Source: Ornithodoros turicata (Eukaryota; Arthropoda; Arachnida; Ixodida; Argasidae). Taken from it: a stretch of 64,000 nucleotides of DNA. Positions 1 through 21,600 of this stretch are shown here, piece after piece. The notes under the pieces were generated by a model that saw only the letters and a program-made list of their open reading frames with translations, made no database searches and was not told the DNA's origin. The stretch spans positions 106,292,409 to 106,356,408 of the forward strand of contig NC_088203.1 in assembly GCF_037126465.1 (NCBI RefSeq), in the 5' to 3' direction. The first letter of the stretch is position 1. Each line of letters starts with the position of its first letter. A program made the position numbers and the translations under genes.

Positions 1-357
1 TGTGGAAAGCAGCACACCTAGGCCTGTTTGTATAAAAATTGTGCTAGGAACTTCACATAAGAAAAACCCTTCGACACCTTTCTTTTCTTTTTTCTTAATA
101 AACATATTCCCCCCCCCTAGCTACAGCTTTGACAGTACGTTCGGAAGGAGCTAGAAGATAACTAATTGCAAACAGCAATGTTTGTGCAAATGGGCCCAGG
201 TCCCTTATTTGCTGTTGAAAATCTTTCGTGAAGCTCACGTGGTACACTAGGAGTGGAAAAGTTAGAAGCTACGTAATTGTATCGACACTGTACTAGTCGC
301 AGCTTACTCAAGAAGGGGGGAAACAGTACTTAATGGTCCTTTTTTTTATTCTTTTAG

Positions 358-8985
<8,628 letters not shown>

Positions 8986-11900
8986 GAATGAGAAGACATC
9001 GCAACCATTTTTCCCCTTATCTGCGCTTTTGTTTACACATGCTGTGACTGGTGTAGAGCTGATGAAACCTTTTTCTTTTCTTAGTAGAGGGTGTTTTAAT
9101 TGTGTCGGGAAAATACAAGACGTCTCTGTACTGGTCGTAAACTTTGAGGTTTGGCAGATTTTTGTGCCAAGTTTCCGTCAGAAAGTTTAGCGTCCACTAC
9201 AATTTTGCAACAAATGAGAAACGAAAACTGCCAAAACCTGGCTGCATATATTGCTTCAACAGCCTGCTGTGAACCTTTTGCAAAAGCTGATACTTCCTCA
9301 GTTTTATAGCATTGGCCGCAGGTAGTGAAACAGCCACGCTGTTTTACTATGTGCTCATGTGCATGCACAGTCTATCTGCATTGCATGTATGCAGAGACAC
9401 AAAGCAAGAGTAAAAGCAAGAGAGTAAAGCAAATAGAACAGAAAATGCCTGCCTTTGCCACAAATTAAATGCGTGAAGCTGGAAATTTACACATTATATA
9501 TTTTTTATGTAAGTAGTTAAGGAGACTTCATCCGGGTCTCTCTCGGCGTCTCATAATATTCCCCGGCACAATTGAAAATGTGAAGCATTGATGTTTCTTT
9601 TAACATTTTGTGGAAAGAGAGATGACAGTTTATTTTTGGTACAATGCACACGTTTTACAGTTTTTCCACATTGATAACCGTAAACAACTTTGTTTCGTGA
9701 TGATGCATGTAGCCAGCCAAAATGTTTCAGCTCCTGTTTGTATGATGCTGATTTTCTGCATGTACATTTTGAAGGTAGTTTCACTCCTCTGTGCGCATAA
9801 CAGTGTTTCTTATTACTTTTATTAGCATGGAGCGGCACAATGTTTTTTTTTTAAAGGGGGCAGCAGTACTGCCGTTTTTAATCACTGGATGGCAGCAGTA
9901 AAGTGTTTACGGTCAAGTACATGTTTTAGACTGTGTTCAAATTTTATTTACCCCAAAAATTTTTTATATGTTTCTGTACCTTTTGTTGCAAAAGCGTGTA
10001 TATGCTAGTTGTATAAATAATTACTGGCCTTTCTCTGCACATATGCTGTTAGTATTAAAGTGAATATGAAGCGTAACATTTTAGTTTATTATGCGACGTA
10101 GGTTTCTTTCTTTGATGTTAGGTTCCAGAAATTCTGTGTATAGTTTGTCTGTTTTGTCCTTCTGTTATGCAACATGTTTTTAAACATTCCATGATAGTTG
10201 TTTACTAGGAAGATTGTTTAACAACAAAGAAAATGTGCTATGCAACAATATTTAATTGTGTACATAAGGAATTGCTTACAAACCGGTAACAGCTGAGGCT
10301 GAAATTTCTGAGTGCAAGCCTTACGAAATCCGCAGGGTGGATTGCACATGTTGAAGCATATTTTCTCCATAGGGTTAGAAGACTAGGGCAGTGTGAAACT
10401 TGAAAACATTGCCGTCCGCTTCAACCTCGCAGGTGAAGGTCATCTTTCATTAGAAAAGCTGTCTGGTCTGTGTATATATGCTAGATTTTTTTTCTTCTAT
10501 CATCATGGCCTCGGTGATATTACAAGAGTGTCACTTGCACTCAAAATCATGAACAAGCAAAAAAAAAAGTTTTACTGACATAGGACAGCTGAGGATAACC
10601 TAGACATCTCAGTTACCTGGACAGTAGTTTTTTGTTTTTATTCGTTGAGCAAAGAATTCAGAAAGACCATATTGATAGACTGCATGATGTCTAGTTGTTT
10701 GAGCCTCAGTTCAACTAGTTATACAAATTAAGGCAAGTGAGTCCCCAATGTCATAATTCATGCTCAAAAATGCAACAATATCCTTTAGGTGTGAGGTGTT
10801 TTCACAGAATCAAATTGACTTCCCTTGGCCATCTAGATGCTTCTAATTCAATTTCACTGCTGCAGACCACGACAAACATCTTGTAGATTGATACGCTGGT
10901 TGACCAGGCTGAAAAATTTTGGGCACTGGTTTTGAAAATTCCTGTGCAAGCAAGATACTAATTATAAACAGTATGATCTAAAAAGCAACAATATGTCACA
11001 CACTACAAAATTTGTTTTCTGTTCATATGACACAAAGTGTATCTGTGTCAGGAATTATGCAGCGTTGGACCACACAATACTTCTAAAAACAGGTCCACTC
11101 AAAACTGTCCAGGAAAACAACTGTCTGAATGTGCATCTTTGGGCAAATTAAACATTGCTCTTACTAGTACCCATTAGCTCCTACTGTTACTATTAAGTAA
11201 TGCTTAGAACTACTAACTTTTAAAAATAACTTTTAAACAGTAGTGTTTAGGCTTCCTTTCCAACTTTTCACCTGCACAACGTAAAGCCATCGCAATAAAC
11301 TGGCAGCTCATTTTGAATACTCGACAACTCTGGTACAGTCAACACATTTTATATTGTGCAAATATAATTTGAACCAATATTTATTTTCTGCTTTGAAAGT
11401 CTGTATTTCATCCTTGTAACTTCCACGATTGCATTCTGCTGGCAAGAGGTGCATATCCTGAGCAGCTGTTCCATAACACTGCTAGTGTAAAAAAAACCCT
11501 TTGTGGTTTCATATTTGAAGCTGGAAAAAAGTGAGAAAGAAGCTCAAAATGTATGTGTAAGGCTCTTTCAGGTGTAACATGGGTGACGTTCAAATGTTGT
11601 ACTGTGACTCGAAAATATCATATTTTTCAGACTGTTCACGGATCATTAAAATAACCTGTTTCATGCTCCATGCTATCTCAGTCTTTCGTTATGCGACAGA
11701 GTGGAGTTGTATTTATTGTAACGTGGGGGAACCACTAAACTGGGTCAAATGACACAAAATCCAAATGGAAAAACTATGCATCTCAAGGTCACTTCATTGC
11801 CAAAGTAGTCCTCGACTTCCTGTTGTTCCGAAAGCGTTGAGCCCTGACAATTGAATGGCACCTGCCAAGCGGATGAGCTGCTACGTTGAACACTGGGAGG

Positions 11901-12433
11901 GTTCCAACCTGGTTCATGGACATGGTTGCTTTGCAATGCTAACTTGAAAAAGGGGAAAGATTGGGGGTTTCCTCCTCACCCTGGCTCGTGCTGGCTATTT
12001 TGGCCATTTCCAGATATAATAGCAATTCATTTCTGTGAATGCCCCTGACATAATGTTTCATTTTGTTTTTATCCATAGAAATGAATGGTGTTCACCAGTA
12101 TCTTTGGACGTCATCAAATTACTGTAAAAGTCGTTGATTTTGCGTGGAACATGTTTTCGCGTTTTGGTGGAAGCCATTGTTGACGCGGGAACTTATATTC
12201 TCGAAAAACGCAAACTCGTATACCTCGGTGACGTCAGTGTATCTACTTCGCGGGTACTTAAATTCACAAATTTTTGGCCCTCGCGAAAAACGTGAAAAAT
12301 CGTTCTGCACAAAGAAAGCCACTTTTACAGTAATCCAAATTGAGTCAACAGGAGTCTACTGTACTACATAAACATAACTCGATCTTACTGAAGTGAAAGG
12401 TATTTCCTCTAGCAATCTTGCTCTTATAAAACA
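8986..12433. other. FRMD5 3'UTR and convergent intergenic region
   Basis: No coding exon is visible. After the FRMD5 stop, the AT-rich stretch to about 10.1 kb is probably 3'UTR; an ATTAAA at 10054-10059 is a candidate poly(A) signal. From 10.1 to 12.1 kb I see only AT-rich sequence without a recognisable repeat. A small inverted-repeat element occupies 12121-12331. Confidence 0.5.
12121..12331. mobile_element. MITE with ACTGTAAAAGT termini
   Basis: A roughly 211-bp element that starts ACTGTAAAAGTCG and ends in the inverted ACTTTTACAGT. The interior is rich in TTCGCG and CGCGAA. It sits just beyond the SKIC3 poly(A) signal in the convergent interval. The superfamily is not clear. Confidence 0.6.
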
Positions 12434-12441
12434 ATTTTATT
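12434..12441 (-). terminator. Candidate SKIC3 poly(A) signal
   Basis: Minus-strand AATAAA about 210 nt after the SKIC3 stop codon at 12649. It is the first such hexamer I found downstream. Usage cannot be judged without transcripts. Confidence 0.45.
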
Positions 12442-12648
12442 TCCGGTACTCCACTATATGGATTCTCATTTCATTTAAGTTGAAAAAACATTGCTTGCGC
12501 AGGCTGCCATGTCCTTCTACACTTTCTTCTCGGAAGTTGTTATCAAGTTCCTTGAAATATGAACATCAGACACTGATTCACAAATACTGGCCAGTGATGC
12601 GCAGCAAAAAGAAACAAAAACATACATACTATGTGCTTACCTCCAATT

Positions 12649-15600
12649 TCAAACGACTTCCACTGGGGCAAGTAGTTGTGCAGCTGTTTTCTCAAGCCAG
12701 GAGTCCCCATGTCCAAGTCTAAGAACCCTCTCTAAGCTCTTCTTCATTAATCTTTGTAGCAAAAAAGAATATTTGAAGCCATATTTGACAGAGCTGGTAA
12801 TCTCTCTCGAGGAACTAAAGTTACAACTCGTGGTTGCTGCATTATTCATTTTAAAGCCAGGTCAACAACAACAAAGATGCAAACCAGATTTTGCTCCTTG
12901 TGTATTAAGTTCAAATTCTTTCTCACACAATTAACACTATGGAACAACATACGCTGTGGTAGCAGTGACGTGCACCACAGTAACGTGTGCAGTACAATAG
13001 CTACAAAGTGTCACGCAGGGCTTTTGAGGTACGCCAATCCCCAACTGCATCGCTACACGTTCACTATCCGAAACTTGTACTCAGTCATGTGCTGCTTGAT
13101 AGTTATATGAATTTCACCAATTTAGAGCCTGAAGTTTTCGAGAAATATTTTTTTTTCTAAATTCGAGGGGTAAAAATCGGGTAAATAAACATGCGCTCTA
13201 AATTCACGCAAATTCGGGTGAAAAAACTTCCAGTATGCTAAATTCGGGGTGAAATCAGGCTCAGTTACTCAAACTAACTGTACTGAGAGGATAGAGAGGT
13301 AGCAAGCGTAAGTGAGGTATAGATCCATAACTTAACCCCCCCCCGTCCCTCGAGACGGGGGGACAAGAAACGACGACAGAGGTTGGTACAGGTTGGCTGT
13401 ACTGGTTCGGTACAAACGGTGATGTAACTGCATTTGCTGCCAAACAAGTTAGTTAGGCAATTTGCCGGGTAAAAATCGGGTTTCACCCTAAAGAGGCAAC
13501 CTTCAATTCGGGGAAGAATCGGGTTAAACCCTAAAACTTCAGGTTCTTACGTATCATCAAGTTGCTGAGCTCTCGTTCAGCAGAAAACAAATCCTGCTTG
13601 TGTGTCAACGTTTATGAATGACTCTGGCAAGGTACATCTTGCAAAGCCCTCTAATGAGTAAGGAGAGGATATACAATACCGTGTATTTTTGCTCTCCAAA
13701 GCCCAAATGGCTAGAAGCAAGTGTCCTGCCTTGCAGCGAGGATTCAGCTTCAGAGCAGCGCTTAGGTACTTCAATACTGCGGCCAGATGTTGTTCCCTCT
13801 GTGTGGCATCAATCTTAGAAAAGAAAGAACAACATCTTCAAAGCGTGCAGGTACGCACATGGACACAGGCTGAGGTTCTAACCTCACCACTCATAACATT
13901 TCTTTTAAATTCTGCATTAGTGCCACGAAGCAACTGTCGCTATGGGTGACGGTACAGAAAGGACAGCAGGAAGCAGTGAGGGAGTTAGTACGCGTCCTTG
14001 GGCCAACGTCCACGGAACTGTGCCCACATCTGTCTGGGAAGATCTGCCAGAAAACTCGGGGAAAGCCTCAGGCAGCACTAGCCAGTAGTAGGATTTGAAC
14101 CCACGACCTCCCAGTCTTCGGCACGACCTTGAACACACTGACAATTAACGAACGGATGCTTTTATCCACTCAGCCATGCCACTGGTTCACTCATCGCAGA
14201 GAGGTTTCTATTTGTTGCTCCAGCTGGCTGCTCGCCACCTAGCAGATCCCAGTAAAAGCACCCAATGAGTGATAGTAACAGTTGTCCTGACGATATGTTT
14301 TGCGGTGACCCCAAACGATGCCGAAACTTCCCTTCCTACGCGATGGAGTTTCCCGGCTCACGGAACTCAAACAGCAACAAGCACTGCCTAGTTCTGCAGT
14401 TAGGGTTGCCACCAGGCCGGTATTATACCGGCACGGCCGGTTATTTGCTCGCTCTGCCGGTTGCTGGTGGGAAGGTGATACCGGCAGCCTTTTGCCGGTA
14501 TTTGTGGCTCAAGGTCTTTCATGGGGGCTTTGGCAGGGTTTTCAATTCAACATTCCACTACAACTTCAAGAAACCTGGAGCACAGACCCAACTCCGCAGC
14601 CACCACTCGTTTTCTTAGTTATTCATTATTATTATTATTCATTGTTATTATCAGCGTTCATGGCTGTTTATAGCAATTTCTAACATCAATGATCCAGCCA
14701 CACACAGGAACATGTTTCCTCGTATTATCTTGAGCGAGCACGCGCGCTCTTTCTCTCTCTCCCTGTGCTCGTCCACCCCTCACCCACTCTCCTACGAGTC
14801 TTTCCTCCTTTCCCTCTATTCCACCTCCTCTCCCTCGGCCGGTATTTTTCACTACGAAAGGTGGCAACCCTATCTGCGGCGCTAAAATACTGCGAAGGAG
14901 AGGGTTCAATGCCGAGAAGGCAAAGAGAAAAAGGATACTGTCATGGGAGCGTCGTGAACGAAAACGACGAAGAAAGTGGGAAACGACACGAGAGTTACGA
15001 TATTTGTACAAGTCTTTAAACGTGTCTCGTGGAAGAAGGCGTGAAGAAGCATGTTGATTCATCGGCGTTCCTTCTTTTCTCCACCATCTTCAGGATGACA
15101 CGAGCACCTCTACAGGTAGTTAAAGAGGCGAATTGTCTGGACTATTGTTTTTTTTAATCCTGCGTCAGTGTTGTGAAGCAACTGTGGTTATGAGTGGTGT
15201 ACAGACGTAGACAGATGGAGAGAGGACAGCATGGAAGGAGTGGGGGACAGTGGACCAGTTTCCCGGTGCCCCGGGCCAGTGGCCCGGTGTGCTCAAAAAA
15301 GACCGGCGTCTCCTTTGGATAATAAACCACACTTGTAGGTTTAGGAGCATTCAGGGGAAATAGTACGTATTTCAGTGGTAAATCCACGGTAACTCGGCAG
15401 TTTACATAATTATAAACGTGCTACATGGGAACACGGATGTATCTAGACGTCTATTCTTGGAGGGGGAGGTTAATGTGTGTCCTGGGTCAACTTCAAGGGG
15501 AACTGTGCCGACATTCGCCTGGAAAGTCTGCCGGAAAACCCGGGGAAAACCTGAAACAGCAAAGCCGGTGGTAGGATTCGAACCCACCAGCTCCCAGTCT

Positions 15601-18600
15601 CCATCATGACCTTGGCAACCATAAATAAGCGGACGCTTCAACCCACTCGGCCATGCTGCTGGTTATTTGCAAGACAACATTGTTAGTTCAAACCAACTGG
15701 CATATACGTGTGTAGTCATTTCACATAAGCATATCATTCGATAACATACAAACTTTCAATGGCCAATGGAATAAGGAAAATGGCCATCTTTTAATGAGGT
15801 CATAGCAGGAAATACTGCCCATTTCTTTGTTTTCAACATTTTTCTGCGCTGAACTGCGCAGTGATTGGACAGCATCCAACAAAAATATTTTGCATGGTTG
15901 CTCCTGACAGCAAGTCACTTTTTTGCTTGCACCCACACATAGATGAAAATAAATAACGTTATGAAATAAACTTACTTTCAATAGTTGCAAAGTCAGATAA
16001 GCTTTTCGCAAGTTCATGGTGATCACTCGGTTCTCAGTGCTGCGACAGATAAGAAAAGACAGCTTTCACATGTAAGGCCCAGTGGAAGACAAACATGGCA
16101 CACACTTGCCCCTTGTGAGACAGGAACTTGAAAAAACTAGTGATGCAGGGTTTACATTTTATGTGCATAACTAGCACCGGCGTATTTCTATCCCAGTGGT
16201 GCACTGTACACGTGGGACATTTCTCAAATACAGTCGTGCCTTATTAATATGGACACTTTCGTCCCCGACCAAAATTGTCAATAAAGCGAATCGTCCATAT
16301 TATCGAATACCGAGGAAATAACGAAAACAATGCTGAACATATATTGAAAAAATTCCCAAATTAGTGCCTGCTCGAAGGTATACTTCGTTGCACATTGGCA
16401 AAACGTCGGCAACACATAGAGTCTGCTGCTCATAGTACTCAAAGAATTTAAGCGCCATCTGTAGTCCCACTTGAGCGCCACAGCAGACGTGACCGTTGGC
16501 TCGGCATTGCTGAAGTCGTCGACACCAGAGCCTGACAACTTGCCCTGACACCTGTACGGCCAATCGCCCGTGGTCGTGTTCGGAACAGTCACGACGTCAT
16601 ACAGGATTTTCCAGGCTCTTCATGTCCACAAATAACCCCCTTTCCTCTTATAGTTCTTGTGGAGAGTTATGAAAGAGGGGGCATAGCTCCCTATGCAACA
16701 GAATGTCCTACTTTCGAAGGTTCTCCTGTGAGGAGAGGCTTGCGCTCCATACCGATACTGTACGTAATAACGAGCCAAAAATACATGGGCTACATATGGT
16801 TAGAGCCTAAAGTTTTAGGGTTTTACCTGATTCTTCCCCGAATTTGCACCCCGAATTGAAGGTTGCCTCTTTGGGGTGAAACCCCGATTTTTACCCGGCA
16901 AACTGCCCGCACTGAGACCTCTGTAGGAAGGCACTAACTTAATTGTTTTGTAGCAGATGCAGTTACATCACCATTTGAACAAAACCACTACACTTAGTTT
17001 GAGTAACTGAGCCAGATTTCTCCCCGAATTTAGCATACTGGAAGTTTTTCCACCCGAATTCTCACGAATTTAGTGCACACCCGATTTACCCGATTTTTAC
17101 CCCCCGAATTTCAAAAAAAATATTTCCCGAAAACTTCTGGCTCTACATATGGTTTGTACCTTGCTGAACCGTCCACTGTCCGAAAAGCGGGTTTCCACAA
17201 GATGAAAATGCATTGGAAAAGTTTGGTCCTCAGAAAAATCGTCCATAATTGAACCTCTGCATGCAATAAGGGGATAAGTCGAAAAATCCCAAACTGAGAA
17301 AAGGGGCCTGATCCGATTGTCCGTCCCATTGACACACATGCATTTCCCGTTTTTTACCATGCTCTAGCGGGCCAACAAATCGCAATGGGGTCCTAAATTT
17401 TCATTGGCAGGTGCATACTGGTACGTAGATGTCATTGCAACAAAAATAGTAAAAAGGGAATAGGTCGACTTATCCCTTTATTGCATACAGAGGTTCAATT
17501 CGAGTTGTCCATATTAACGAGGCACGACCCTACAAGTAATTTTTAGGAAACTCCTCGTACACCAGAAAATATGGTAGGCATAAATAAGCTACAAAAGGAG
17601 CTCGTTCGTACATAACAGATGACGACAGAGAAACAACAAGGACAGACACTGTGAACATTGTAAATATGGTAGGTGGTTAATTCGAATCATATTTTTAAAA
17701 TTTTGTCGGCCATTATGCGGGACACCACATATGTAGGGAGTGACTTTTTCGGGTTAAATTGCTTTCTCAGACTTCGGGGGTAAAAATCAGGCACTACTTT
17801 TAAATCGGTAATTCGGGGGGAAATTGGGCGATCGTGCCTTCGGGTGTTATCCGGTGTTTTTGTTTCTCCTCTTGTCTATTAAGCACAACGCAACTGCACA
17901 TGGATATATTTATTACACATGACAACATCTTCTTGGTCAATTTCAATGTTACACAACACACAAAGATGAAGTGTGCTTCATAAAATTTGTTAAGCCAAAG
18001 CTGCATAAACAAGTAACATTGACAATAGTAACGTGTAATGTACTAGATGATATTTACAGTACTCACATTTATCTACATTACAGTGCTGAGACATATGGGT
18101 GTATTTGTGGGAATGTAACTAACCCATTCTTACATGTGTCACACGTGGCGACCATCATCGACCATGGCGACGTCAATTGAGGATTTCACAATGAATGGAA
18201 TTCGGGAAGAAATCTGGTTTAACCCGAAAAAGTCCCTCCCTACACATATGTAGCACATACCTATTGATGTCTGAAGCACGACTGGCACTGTCGAGGGCAC
18301 CAATGAACTTTCCGCAGCGCTGCTGCAGCTTGGTAATGGCCTGTAAGAAGATTGAGATATATTGCTGGTATCACGGTGCACGGCATACAGGGATGAACCA
18401 GAGAAAATCCAAACGAGAGTCTGTGGCCCTGGGAGTTTGAATTGATGCAAATCTACCGCGGAAGGACTAGATCATCTCAATACTTACTAGCCATCCAGTA
18501 GCGCCTACACCGTTACTTTCAGCAACTTTGGCAGCCTTTTGTAATGCATCAGGTTTATTGGAAAATGCCAGTCCTTCACAAGCAGCTCCCAGCACTTCGA

Positions 18601-21600
18601 GATCCTTTGCGGTTTCGGGACTTCCACAATATCCCCATAGAACCTATGGGAAGCAGAGGAAAGCAAAAACACTCATGACAGGAACTACTTACAGGCGTAT
18701 CTACACAATTCCTTGGGGCCATAAAATCGATCCACAGTGGTGATCACAGTGAATCTTCATTACTACCAAAGATACTGATAGTTATGTAGCGATAACAAAG
18801 CATTTGTGTTGTGTCTGCCAGTTGCCTGAGTGTTTTCATTATCCGCATGGGCAACTACAATGTCAGGCTAAGTGTGTGATAAGTGATAGTATCAGATCTA
18901 TCATGGTGTGGTCCACATCACGTTTTTATACCCATGCAAAGGGGATATCTTTGACATCCAAGTATCAGGTCAGATGTGACAAACAGTAACCAAAAAATGG
19001 GCCGTTGAAAAAGCAAAACTCAGTTAGCTTTACTTTTTAATAATCTCATTGTCCAACTAGTTAATGAGAGACAACTTCTGGTTGATGGCAAAGTTGAAAA
19101 CTTACTTCAACTTAACACATGCACCTGTATGTCTTCCGCAACAAACAAGATAAACTTTGTTCTTGTTTCTTCTTTTGTTGAAAACCATGCTGACTCTATA
19201 CTACTTTAGTCCGGTGCCTTTAAATTGTGGAGCTAACTCATTAGATAAGAACTGTTTTGAAAATGTGGTTCAAAGGAGACAGGATTGGAACGAACAGTAA
19301 TGCCTGATACATATTTGAACTGTTGTACTTTGCTGCGTGTAGGCTTCAGATCTTAGGTCCATGACATTTCACACTGTCCCTAATGAAATTAATCAAACGG
19401 GCACACTAGGTGGTAGTTTCTTGTGAAGGACTGATGAGGACATGAGTGAAAAGGGAATCACACTAACCAGATCAATGAGCTCTTTGGCATTTTTCCATTG
19501 TTGCTGAACGACTGCATAATGAATTTGTAGCAAGGATGACCAAAGCTTCCAACTGGAGTCAACGTCACCACGAGTTAGGAAACGGTCAAGCTGGAGTGCC
19601 TTGTCACAGCGAGAGTCTTTGGGTGATACACACAACACAGTGCCCAACAGGATCCAGCTGTGAAGACGATCTGCAAGCATTTTGCGGTCGGAAAGTTTTC
19701 ACTTTGGCGGACACTCAAGGTCACTTTTTAGCGTGGTCTCCTGCTCAGTTTTTTTATTATTACTGTTGTTATTATTATGTATTTCCGTTTCCATCTGCAA
19801 AGATGGTGGTGGACCCAGATAAAAATCTACCACTCTGTAGCTTCGAAGCATCTAGAGAGCGCAGCGTAGTACATGGCAGGGTGAGCACCCAAACATACAT
19901 TCGCTTTTATGCAAATACAGTAGTAGAACCTCGTTAACTCAAACTTGTACGTATCGAAATACACTATCAGTCACTACTGTACTATCAGTCAAGACTCAAG
20001 TCCAAGGTTTCTTTTCGTTGCGGAATTATCTCCCGTACTTAATTGTCACGCATTTGTCACCACTTATCTCGAAAGGTTTTCGAGACAAAGTTCGGATATC
20101 TCGAAAGCTCGTCAGCAAAAATTTCGAAACTGTCAGTAATCGATGCACTGCAGCCCTGTGCCGACGCGTATTAAACCGTCCTGCGTTCGAAGCTGAACAA
20201 GCTCAAGTTATATTCTACCGTTCTATCAGTTGTACAGCAGCGTAGAGTTGGGCTACCACACCTTCTCATTCTACGAGGAGAGGGGGATGGCCGGTATATT
20301 GTTGCGTTGTTGCATAGATGGCGGTCGCAAGGATGGCCTGGAAGACAGTTGTCTCGAAGAACGGCACGTGTTCATCATTTCGTTTGTCTGTTTTTGTTTA
20401 TCCTCACGATGCCATGTAAGCGAATGTCAAGTGCCATTACGTTTCACTACTAGTTCTTCGGAACCTTCTAACCACGGGAGAGCATGAATCGTTACAAAGG
20501 TGGCACACCCAAGCAGTTCAGAACGTTGACACTGGAACTAAGGTTTTCAACACTAAGCATCCAACACGAAGTTTTTTGACACCAAGTAATTTTCGGCTTT
20601 GTGATTTTTGACTTTATTTCTCTTATTTTTCGGTGGTCATTTTGTGTAATTGCGGTTCCGTTGCAAAAGTGAGTTTACTGAAATCTATAATTTTTCAATG
20701 TGGGATCCCTACATTGAAAACTCGCATCTTTTGCGTATCTCGAAACACCCCTTACCTCTAATTTCTTCCCCCCCCCTTTTAAATCACTTCAAGTTATCGG
20801 GGGTATACTGTATGCAGAAAATTAAGCAAAAAAAAAATAATGCGTCACACGTGGCGGAAATAATAATAATTTGGGGCGTTATGTCACGAGACAACTGCAA
20901 TCATGAGTGACGCCACTGTGGTTGGAACATCTCGATTTTGCCCGAAGTTCCCTAATTAACAATGTAAGTAATGAATTTCAGGTAATTAGTCATCTTGTGG
21001 TTGCACACTTTCTTTGAGAGGATGTCTGTCTGACCGTATAACTCAACTGCAAAACCAACATCTATGCTGCTCTCATAGCTTTTTTATAAAAATTCTGGTC
21101 AGTCTTACGTGGTACACCCTATGTAGAGCCTGAAGTTTTAGAGTTTAACCCGATCCTTCCCCGAATTTACACCCCGAATTGAAGGTTTCCCCTTTGGGGT
21201 GAAACCACATTTTTACCCGCCAAATTGCCCTCACTGAGATGTTTCTAGGAATGCACACTAACTTGTTTGGCAGCAAATGCTGTTACATCAGCACTTGTAC
21301 CAAACAACTACAGTCAGTCTGAGTAACTGAGCACGATTTCTCCACAAATTTAGCATACTGGAAGTTTTCCCTCCCGAATTCGCGTGAATTTAGAGCACAC
21401 GTTTATTTACCCGATTTTTACCCCCAAATTTAGAAAATGATATTTTCCAAAAACTTCATCCTCTACTCATGTACGAATATGTCATGTGGAAAAATCTCTT
21501 CCCAAATGAAAGGGTGTCTCAGCCCCACCCTCACCCTTACCGGGATAGATGAAAACCAACTTCTGAGCTGCACTGCGAGCTTGATGGACCTGGTGCTGCG

